A stretch of 10,988 bases of DNA from Alphaproteobacteria bacterium (GTDB lineage: Bacteria > Pseudomonadota > Alphaproteobacteria > RF32 > CAG-239): positions 1 through 10,988 of the forward strand of contig JAGCFG010000036.1 in assembly GCA_017650255.1 (NCBI GenBank), in the 5' to 3' direction. This document shows, in pieces, positions 5,569 through 10,988 of this stretch. Below the pieces are notes generated by a model that made no database searches, was not told the DNA's origin, and was given only the letters and a program-made list of their open reading frames with translations. Position 1 is the first letter of the stretch. Each line of letters starts with the position of its first letter. The position numbers and the translations under genes were made by a program.

Positions 5569-7254
5569 TTATAATGGGGAGCATGCCTTTTGCAACCATT
5601 CTTGTTCATGTTTGTTTAGATGAGGCGCAATAATCTTATAGACATTTTTATGATATGCATTCAGCCATTTTATCTCCCTATCATCAAGGAGATATTTATC
5701 AATCAGCCTAAAATCAATAGGCACAACTGTCAAAGGAACAAAATTTAAAAAATTATCACTATTAGATTTCTTTACATACACCAGATTTTCAATTCTAATC
5801 CCGAAATTTCCTTCTTCATAATACCCGGGTTCAATAGAAACGACCATATTTTCTTTCAAAGGATAATCATCGCCGAAAATACTTATACTTTGTGGTCCTT
5901 CATGCACATTGAGAAAACATCCCACCCCATGTCCAGTACCATGCTTATAATCCAAACCATAGCGCCACATAACGCTGCGGCAAATTGCATCAAGTCGAGT
6001 GCCTGAGGTGTTTCCCGGAAATTTTTGTGCGGCCAAAGCAATATGTGCCTTCAACACAAGCGTAAATTTTTCAATCATATCTTTTGAAGGTTTGCCGACT
6101 GCAATAGTACGGGTAATATCTGTTGTGCCATCAAGATATTGCCCGCCGCTGTCAAGGAGCAAAACAGAATTTTCTTTAATCTTGGCACAAGATTTTTCTT
6201 TTGGTTGATAATGTATAATTGCCGCATTTTCAGCGCTACCTGCAATTGTCCCAAAACTAAGCGAAAAGAACAACGGTTGTTTCTTGCGAAATTCAAACAA
6301 TTTTTTTGCGATATCAATCTCTGTTTTGCCTTTATAGTTTTTTTCAAACCAAGCTAAAAATTTGCACATTGCAATGCCATCTTTAATATGTGCATTTACC
6401 ATTCCTTTTAACTCTGTGCGATTCTTCTCAGCCTTTGCTCCAATGCAAGGATCAGTTTTATTAACCGCCCTAATCTTAAGATTCTCGCAAATATCGACAA
6501 TAAAGGCAGGAGTCGTTTTATAATCTACTGCAATCTTGCTGATTTTTTTCTGTAACAAAATTGTTTCTACTTTTGACAAAGAAAAATTTTTAATGCTGCA
6601 ATTTTTGGGTAACTCCAAATTGTCTGCAAACAAAAACACCTCTTTTTTTGCATTAACCAAAGCCATAGCTCTCACAACAGGTGTCTGAGGTAAAGCGTTT
6701 GAACGCAAATTCAGAAGCCACGAAACACTGTCAGCAGAAGATATTAAAACGGCATCAACATCATTTTGGGTAACAAATTTTGCAATTTCTTTGACTTTTG
6801 CATTTGCTGATTTACCTGCATATTTAACCTCTTGTTCAAAAGCTGTTGCCTTTTTAACAGGCATAATTTGCGGTTTTGCCACAAAATCAGCCTTTGGCAA
6901 AATCCTCTGTAACTTTTTCAATCTCGATTCGGAAATCTGCCAAGGATTGTACGCAATAGATGCCTCTCCTAAATTTTCTTTCAACCACGCAAAAAGATTA
7001 CATTGTTCACTTTCTACAATAACATTGACCTGTTTAGGGTTCGTCTGTTGTTTTGACTGAATTTCATAACGACCGTCAACGAAAAGATATGCCATATTTC
7101 TTGTAACGACCAAAGTTCCTGCCGAGCCGTCAAAACCGGTCAATTCCAATATCTTGTTCTCCTCATTCAACACATCTTGCCCGATAAATTGATTGTTTCG
7201 AAAAATAATCACCGCATCAGTGTTCAAATGTTTTTGAATATCTTTTATTGTCAT
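5569..7254 (-). CDS. pepP: Xaa-Pro aminopeptidase (aminopeptidase P), M24B, three-domain type
   Basis: This 561-residue dinuclear-metal enzyme removes N-terminal residues preceding proline and is probably cytosolic, as no signal peptide is visible. It has the long layout: creatinase-like domain 1 (about 1-130), a second creatinase-like domain (about 135-270), the pita-bread M24 catalytic domain (about 280-500) and an M24 C-terminal tail (about 505-561). All metal ligands are present: Asp368 (LLLDSGG), Asp379 (GTTDITRT), His442 (GTGHGVG), Glu475 (VVSIEPGYY) and Glu489 (GIRIEN); His451 in NVHEGP is the second active-site His. The ATG at 7254 forms an ATGA overlap with the prmA stop, showing translational coupling; a frame extending to 7284 exists but is less likely. 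The adjacency with prmA recurs in Alphaproteobacteria. The closest family match is the eukaryote-like XPNPEP1 architecture rather than the shorter E. coli PepP, so the symbol is functional rather than orthologous. Confidence 0.92.
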   Translation of the reverse strand: MTIKDIQKHLNTDAVIIFRNNQFIGQDVLNEENKILELTGFDGSAGTLVVTRNMAYLFVDGRYEIQSKQQTNPKQVNVIVESEQCNLFAWLKENLGEASIAYNPWQISESRLKKLQRILPKADFVAKPQIMPVKKATAFEQEVKYAGKSANAKVKEIAKFVTQNDVDAVLISSADSVSWLLNLRSNALPQTPVVRAMALVNAKKEVFLFADNLELPKNCSIKNFSLSKVETILLQKKISKIAVDYKTTPAFIVDICENLKIRAVNKTDPCIGAKAEKNRTELKGMVNAHIKDGIAMCKFLAWFEKNYKGKTEIDIAKKLFEFRKKQPLFFSLSFGTIAGSAENAAIIHYQPKEKSCAKIKENSVLLLDSGGQYLDGTTDITRTIAVGKPSKDMIEKFTLVLKAHIALAAQKFPGNTSGTRLDAICRSVMWRYGLDYKHGTGHGVGCFLNVHEGPQSISIFGDDYPLKENMVVSIEPGYYEEGNFGIRIENLVYVKKSNSDNFLNFVPLTVVPIDFRLIDKYLLDDREIKWLNAYHKNVYKIIAPHLNKHEQEWLQKACSPL

Positions 7255-8123
7255 TTTGTTTTCTCCAATAAAATTGCATACCAATTCTCATCATTAAGAA
7301 TTTTCAATATTTTCATTCCGTGCAACTCATATTCATTTTGTATCCAAGATAATTGTTCTTCAATAAATCCGGACAAAATTGCAAAACCTTTCTTTTCAAG
7401 GCTGTTGCATAAATTAGCCGCCATATCAATCAATGGTCTCGCTAGAATATTGGCAAATATCAGCTGATAAGGTGCCGATTCGGTAATTTTTGAGTTTTCA
7501 AATCCGTTACTTTGCAAAACGTGAATTTGATTTTCCAAATTGTTGTTTTTCGCATTACCAAGAGCAACCGCAACCGCCTCATCGTCAATATCTGCCGCCA
7601 ATGCATTTGCGTCATCCCATATTTTGCAGGCAGCCAAAGCTAAAATCCCCGACCCGCAACCCATATCTAAAATATTTTTAACCCTTGTACCATTGTGATA
7701 AAGATAAGCAAGCAATTTCAGACAAAGTTGTGTCGTCTTATGTTGTCCAGAGCCGAAAGCTGTTGCTGCATAAATCATTAATTTCAGTTTATCATTTTCG
7801 GGCACAACACTTTCATGTGTTCCATAGATATAAAAATCTTCGGTTTCCAAAGGTGGAAATTTAATAACATTCTTTTTAAGCCAATTTTCTGCTGGCAAAA
7901 ACTTCTGTTCATATTTTGGCAAAGCAATATTGCGAATTTTTGCTGCTTCGTTTAAGTGATTTTCATCCAATCGCTTCGAGATATAACCGACATATTGCAG
8001 TTTGTCGCCAACATAGTTAACACAAACAACTTCAAAAAAATATTCCAAAAAGTCGCTCAAGCGCTCATCTTCTGCTGTTTGCGGCTCAAAAACGACCATC
8101 CAACAATTTCCAAACTTTTCCAC
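7251..8123 (-). CDS. prmA: Ribosomal protein L11 methyltransferase PrmA
   Basis: This encodes a 290-residue cytoplasmic SAM-dependent enzyme that trimethylates ribosomal protein L11; the length matches E. coli PrmA (293). Residues 1-90 are the divergent substrate-recognition domain, followed by the catalytic Rossmann domain. Diagnostic motifs are AFGSGQHKTT (122-131, the PrmA G-S/T-G-x-H-x-T-T signature), SAM motif I ILDMGCGSGILALA (151-164), acidic motif II ADID (177-180) and ANILARPLI (224-232, the motif IV equivalent). The C-terminus ENWYAILLEK is typical. The start is a GTG at 8123 preceded by AGAGGA at 8 bases; the ATG at 8099 lacks a good ribosome binding site and would trim the N-terminal strand. 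The gene heads a three-gene minus-strand operon and overlaps the aminopeptidase start by 4 bp. Confidence 0.95.
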   Translation of the reverse strand: MEKFGNCWMVVFEPQTAEDERLSDFLEYFFEVVCVNYVGDKLQYVGYISKRLDENHLNEAAKIRNIALPKYEQKFLPAENWLKKNVIKFPPLETEDFYIYGTHESVVPENDKLKLMIYAATAFGSGQHKTTQLCLKLLAYLYHNGTRVKNILDMGCGSGILALAACKIWDDANALAADIDDEAVAVALGNAKNNNLENQIHVLQSNGFENSKITESAPYQLIFANILARPLIDMAANLCNSLEKKGFAILSGFIEEQLSWIQNEYELHGMKILKILNDENWYAILLEKTK

Positions 8124-8220
8124 TAAAATTATCCTCTAAGGCACAATCTGTTATTTACTAAATAAACTTTATAGTATATAAAGGTTAAAAATATCTAAAC
8201 TTTTAAAAAGAGAATCAAAC
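8124..8220. promoter_or_regulatory. Divergent promoter region, prmA operon and unknown-secreted/yebC pair
   Basis: This 97-bp AT-rich gap separates two divergent transcription units. Candidate -10 boxes overlap in the middle: TATAGT (8170-8175) or TATAAA (8178-8183) for the plus strand, and TATACT on the minus strand over the same bases. No strong TTGACA-like -35 is seen for either direction. If both are used, polymerases would compete for the same few bases. The assignment rests on position and -10 likeness only. Confidence 0.35.
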
Positions 8221-8994
8221 ATGAAAGCATGGAAGACATTATCTATGACCTTCTGCCTCGGTGGCTGTATTTATGCCGGAGAGTATAATTTGCTGTCAAC
8301 CGGCAATGTTTTAGCAGGTCTATCCGGCTACCATATTGATTATCTTGTCACAAAAGACGAAAGGCTTCTCGATTCTGAACCTTTTCACGAGACAGGATTT
8401 GTTGCAAACAAGCTGTTGACAGCATACAAAGGATATTCCATCGCCAATATGAGGGATTATCTCAAGAATTATTATATTCAAGAGGCAATCGTAGCTCCTT
8501 CAAATGCTCAAATGGTTTCCGGTGTCAGTCCGGCTGACATTGTTGCTGGCAAAAAATATGAGGTTATAGGACACTCAAAGGTCAAAGGACAAACTCTCTA
8601 CCTCGTAGCTTCTGATAATCCTAATGATATATTTTTGACAAACGAAAACTACGAGCTGCAACCATATCTCGGACGTATTCGCAACGACAGATTGATAATT
8701 CTGGACAACAAATACATTGTAACTCCCGAAGGATACAAATTTGAGCCGATTACCAAAAGCCGAGTCCTGCAAAGTGACATAGTTTCGGGTTTTGAAATAA
8801 AATTTGAAGGTGTGCAAAATAATATTATGCGCTTCACTTTGATGGAATATGATGCCGGCGGTTTTACCGGTGAGTTTAAGTATTATAATTTTGAAAATAT
8901 ACCAGGGATTGTTGAGATTGCAGGCGTAAAAATAAAAGTCTTTAATGCCAGCGACGCAAGGCTTGAGTATATGATTCTCGTTGACGAAAAATAA
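8221..8994 (+). CDS. Unrecognised secreted protein, possible lipoprotein
   Basis: This 257-residue protein matches no family I recognise. Residues 1-19 are an export signal: MKAWKTLSMTFCLGGCIYA. It could be cut after IYA by signal peptidase I, or lipidated at Cys16 because LGGC is an acceptable lipobox; the two cannot be separated by eye. The mature part has no transmembrane segment, mixes polar and aromatic residues in a beta-rich-looking pattern (KYEVIGHSKVKGQTLYLV and FEIKFEGVQNNIMRFTL) and has no repeats or catalytic signature. The leader is strikingly like that of the thioredoxin-fold protein at 5552. The ATG has AAGAGA about 8 bases upstream. It ends 18 bp before yebC on the same strand with no terminator between, so the two are likely co-transcribed. 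Confidence 0.8.
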   Translation: MKAWKTLSMTFCLGGCIYAGEYNLLSTGNVLAGLSGYHIDYLVTKDERLLDSEPFHETGFVANKLLTAYKGYSIANMRDYLKNYYIQEAIVAPSNAQMVSGVSPADIVAGKKYEVIGHSKVKGQTLYLVASDNPNDIFLTNENYELQPYLGRIRNDRLIILDNKYIVTPEGYKFEPITKSRVLQSDIVSGFEIKFEGVQNNIMRFTLMEYDAGGFTGEFKYYNFENIPGIVEIAGVKIKVFNASDARLEYMILVDEK

Positions 8995-9012
8995 TATTGT
9001 AGGAGATTTACA

Positions 9013-9768
9013 ATGTCTGGACATTCCCAGTTTAAGAATATTATGTACCGTAAAGGTGCCCAAGATGCAAAAAAAGCTAAAGTTTTTGCAAAATTAGCAA
9101 GAGATATTACATTGGCCGCAAAGAGCGGTCTTGCCGATCCTGATAAAAACCCTCGCTTGCGTTTGGCAATCCAGGCCGCTCGCGCCGAGAGTATGCCTAA
9201 AGACAACATAGAAAGAGCAATTGCAAAAGCAACACAGGTTGCCGGCGGTGATGACTATACATCCATGCGTTACGAAGGATTCGGTCCCGGAAAAATTGCC
9301 GTTATTGTCGAAGCTTTGACCGACAATAAAAACCGCACCGTAGGAAACATCCGCACAATTTTCGGCAAAAGAGGCGGCGCTTTGGGCGACAGTGGTTCGG
9401 TTGTGTTCAACTTTGAGCATATCGGCTACATAAAATATCCTCTTTCTACTGCAGATGCCGACACAATGTTTGAAAGTGCACTGGAAGCTGGAGCAAATGA
9501 CGTTGCCAGCGATGAAGAAGCTCACGAGATAGAAACTCTTCCTGACGATTTGAATATGGTTACCGAAACTTTGGAGAAAAAATTCGGTACTCCGTCGGCC
9601 TCAAGACTTGATTGGAAACCGGTCGTAAAAGTTGATGTTGACGATATTGACTTAGCTCGCAGATTTTTAGACTTTATCGATGCTCTCGAAGATGATGACG
9701 ATGTTCAACATGTATACCACAATGCGGAGTTCTCAGAAAAAGTTATAAGTGCACTTGAGAGCGAATAA
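9013..9768 (+). CDS. yebC: YebC/PmpR-family translational/transcriptional regulator
   Basis: This encodes a 251-residue cytoplasmic protein of the YebC/PmpR (TACO1-like) family. Members have been described as DNA-binding regulators and, in some bacteria and mitochondria, as factors that help ribosomes through difficult sequences such as polyproline. The N-terminal signature MSGHSQFKNIMYRKGAQDAK is alphaproteobacterial in style (other groups have SGHSKWANIKHRKG). Other conserved blocks are NPRLRLAIQAARAESMPKDN, IERAIAKA, YEGFGPGKIAVIVEALTDN, NRTVGNIRTIFGKRGG, LGDSGSVVFNFE, an acidic domain 3 and the C-terminal LEDDDDVQHVYHNAEF. Its length is normal and the sequence intact. AGGAG lies 7 bases before the ATG. 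It closes the transcription unit begun at 8221 and is followed by a strong intrinsic terminator. The usual proteobacterial neighbour ruvC is absent here. Confidence 0.97.
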   Translation: MSGHSQFKNIMYRKGAQDAKKAKVFAKLARDITLAAKSGLADPDKNPRLRLAIQAARAESMPKDNIERAIAKATQVAGGDDYTSMRYEGFGPGKIAVIVEALTDNKNRTVGNIRTIFGKRGGALGDSGSVVFNFEHIGYIKYPLSTADADTMFESALEAGANDVASDEEAHEIETLPDDLNMVTETLEKKFGTPSASRLDWKPVVKVDVDDIDLARRFLDFIDALEDDDDVQHVYHNAEFSEKVISALESE

Positions 9769-9786
9769 TCAAAACTCATCACAATT

Positions 9787-9814
9787 AAAAAAGGCGCATT
9801 GTGCGCCTTTTTTT
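9787..9814. terminator. Intrinsic terminator after yebC, bidirectional
   Basis: AAGGCGCA (9791-9798) and TGCGCCTT (9802-9809) form a perfect 8-bp GC-rich stem with a 3-base loop, extended by flanking A and T runs (9787-9790 and 9810-9814). A run of seven T follows on the plus strand and a run of A gives a T-tract on the minus strand, so it can work both ways. It begins 18 bases after the yebC stop. Confidence 0.92.
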
Positions 9815-9851
9815 ATGCTTATACTTTCTTTATTTCATCTTTTCACCAAAC

Positions 9852-9881
9852 AAAAAAAACCTTGATAAGAATCAAGGTTTT
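9852..9881 (-). terminator. Intrinsic terminator of the tRNA-Leu gene
   Basis: On the minus strand an 11-bp stem (9856-9866 with 9871-9881, core ACCTTGAT/ATCAAGGT, loop of 4) is followed by a T-tract from the A run at 9852-9859. It starts only 7 bases past the tRNA 3' CCA and indicates that the tRNA is a separate single-gene transcript. Confidence 0.87.
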
Positions 9882-9887
9882 CAAAAG

Positions 9888-9973
9888 TGGTAGGGGTAGT
9901 CAGACTCGAACTGACACGGCCTGAGGCCACAAGATTTTGAGTCTAGCGCGTCTACCAGTTCCGCCATACCCCC
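9888..9973 (-). tRNA. tRNA-Leu (anticodon CAA)
   Basis: This is an 86-base class II tRNA that decodes UUG. On the minus strand the acceptor arm GGGGGTA pairs with TACCCCT (one terminal G-U), followed by discriminator A and an encoded CCA. The anticodon stem-loop is CTAGA-CTCAAAA-TCTTG with anticodon CAA at positions 34-36; the second stem pair is a U-U mismatch. The long variable arm GGCCTCAGGCC, typical of Leu/Ser/Tyr tRNAs, and the T arm GTCAG-TTCGAGT-CTGAC are intact. The D arm carries the usual GGTAGACGC of tRNA-Leu. It has its own promoter and terminator. Confidence 0.95.
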
Positions 9974-9988
9974 ATTCGACAGGAATGA

Positions 9989-10017
9989 TAAATACTTCAA
10001 TATTTTAAAAACGTCAA
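9989..10017 (-). promoter_or_regulatory. Candidate sigma-70 promoter of tRNA-Leu
   Basis: On the minus strand TTGACG (plus-strand 10012-10017), a near-consensus -35, is followed after exactly 17 bp by TATTTA (9989-9994), a weak -10. Transcription would start near 9981, about 8 bases before the mature tRNA 5' end at 9973, a sensible short leader. Confidence 0.45.
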
Positions 10018-10077
10018 TAGTTTTTTTACCAAAAAATGAAATAATAAACAGCAATCGCTCTCAAATGGAGAAAATAT

Positions 10078-10988
10078 ATGCAAAAATCTGCGCAAAAAGC
10101 GTTTGATTTATATAATCAAAAAAAATATACGGATGCCTTAAAAATAATATCGACACTCGATAAAAAATTTTTATCAGACGAAAATATTATGCTTCTCGTC
10201 GGCAATTGTTATGACGCACTTGCGCAAAAATCAACAGCTGTAAAATTTTATAAGAAAGCATACAAAATAAATCACAACTCGGAAAGTGCGCTATTAAATT
10301 TGGCAATAGCATATTTTGAACTAAACAAACTTTCACAATCAAAAAAATATGCGCAACAGGTATTATCAATCAATTCTAAAAACTATCAAGCATTATGCGT
10401 TTTGGGAAATATCTGCAACCAAAAAAAACAATACGGAAATGCTATAAAGTTTTACCAAGAAAGTATTTTGATAAAAAAAGATTTTTATCAAGCAAATATG
10501 AACCTTGCCAACATTTATTACAAACAAAAGAACAATGCAAAAGCATATTTTTATGCCAATCGTGCAATGCAAATTTGCCCATCATTTCCAAATGATATAA
10601 AAATTTTTGCACAAATTTGTATCGAACTGCAAAAGCACGAAAAAGCAGTGCCGTATCTTATAAATATGTGCAAAATAAAAACAGACGATTATATTCTTCA
10701 CGACTTGCTTGCTCAAATTTATTTGCACCAAAAAAAATATGATTTAGCATTGGCAGAATATTGGAAAGCCTTGATAGTATCATCAGGAGAAAATTCGCAG
10801 CAAATAAATTTTGGATATGCATTATACGAAATTGCATCTGTTGATAATAATAAAAATGTGCAAAAATATGCAACATTGTGGCTCAAAAAATATCCCGAAA
10901 ATCCTGTCGCTCAACATATGGCAAATGCTATATTGAACAACCAAAAAATATCACAAAGTAATAAACAATATGTGCGTGAAATTTTTAA
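10078..10988 (+). CDS. TPR-repeat protein, likely TPR-methyltransferase (3' partial)
   Basis: The frame is open from the ATG at 10078 to the window end (303 complete codons plus two bases), so the gene is cut at its 3' end. GGAG lies 7 bases before the ATG. No signal peptide is visible. The visible part is a chain of about eight tetratricopeptide-like helical pairs of about 34 residues, recognisable from A-x-x-x-Y/F-x-x-A-x-x-I patterns: AFDLYNQKKYTDALKI (8-23), ALLNLAIAYFELNKLSQSKK (71-90), ALCVLGNICNQKKQYGNAI (105-123), NLANIYYKQKNNAKA (142-156), LLAQIYLHQKKYDLALAEY (210-228). The last residues, NPVAQHMANAIL then SNKQYVREIF, match the linker before the SAM-methyltransferase domain of COG4976-type TPR proteins, so such a domain probably follows. 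The gene is very AT-rich, with Lys and Gln runs from poly-A tracts. TPRs mediate protein binding, and the partner is unknown. Confidence 0.85.
   Translation, partial: MQKSAQKAFDLYNQKKYTDALKIISTLDKKFLSDENIMLLVGNCYDALAQKSTAVKFYKKAYKINHNSESALLNLAIAYFELNKLSQSKKYAQQVLSINSKNYQALCVLGNICNQKKQYGNAIKFYQESILIKKDFYQANMNLANIYYKQKNNAKAYFYANRAMQICPSFPNDIKIFAQICIELQKHEKAVPYLINMCKIKTDDYILHDLLAQIYLHQKKYDLALAEYWKALIVSSGENSQQINFGYALYEIASVDNNKNVQKYATLWLKKYPENPVAQHMANAILNNQKISQSNKQYVREIF

Noticed and set aside
8575..9063. Minus-strand 162-codon frame opposite the unknown secreted gene and the yebC start
   Set aside because: It crosses two well-supported plus-strand genes and has no recognisable domain.
9094..9525. 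Minus-strand 143-codon frame inside yebC
   Set aside because: It is the antisense shadow of a highly conserved gene.
10187..10876. Short frames on both strands within the right-hand 900 bp
   Set aside because: They overlap the long plus-strand TPR frame that starts at 10078 and stays open to the window end, with a ribosome binding site and repeat structure.

Overview
The window looks like chromosomal sequence from a low-GC, compact-genome member of the Alphaproteobacteria. The evidence is: (i) a YebC-family protein that starts SGHSQFKNIM, the alphaproteobacterial form of that N-terminus; (ii) prmA directly coupled to a three-domain aminopeptidase P, a pairing familiar in Alphaproteobacteria; (iii) a YibQ-type divergent polysaccharide deacetylase, a proteobacterial envelope protein; (iv) a TPR protein whose end resembles the linker into the TPR-methyltransferases common in this class. 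AT richness, short spacers and touching convergent stop codons suggest a small host-associated or gut-type genome. The lineage is inference; no rRNA gene is present.

Layout. 1-821 (+): end of a YibQ-like deacetylase, cut by the window start. 818-2065 (-): a Pro/Gln/Tyr-rich lipoprotein, an intrinsic terminator, then a secreted transglutaminase-like protein. 2187-4049 (-): a guanine deaminase followed 15 bp later by a MATE transporter. 4141-5094 (+): a PilT/DotB-type secretion ATPase, divergent from the deaminase. 5091-8123 (-): prmA, aminopeptidase P and a secreted CxxC thioredoxin-fold protein, closely packed as an operon. 8221-9768 (+): an unrecognised secreted protein and yebC, probably co-transcribed and closed by a strong terminator. 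9769-10077 (309 bp without a protein gene) holds that terminator, a tRNA-Leu(CAA) on the minus strand with its own terminator and promoter, and a short leader. 10078-10988 (+): a TPR protein open to the window edge. The 121 bp at 2066-2186 contain only the lipoprotein leader and no convincing promoter or terminator.

How the genes fit together. The genes fall into cell-envelope functions (deacetylase, transglutaminase, lipoprotein, secreted CxxC protein, unknown secreted protein), translation-linked functions (PrmA, YebC, tRNA-Leu, peptide turnover by aminopeptidase P), purine salvage and export (guanine deaminase, MATE), and one lone secretion ATPase. Points for a second look are the lone ATPase, the near-identical cysteine-bearing leaders of the secreted proteins at 5552 and 8221, the terminator that sits directly on the transglutaminase ribosome binding site, and the predicted methyltransferase domain just beyond the right edge. 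I found no CRISPR array, insertion sequence, integrase, origin or clear new multi-gene defence or secretion system.
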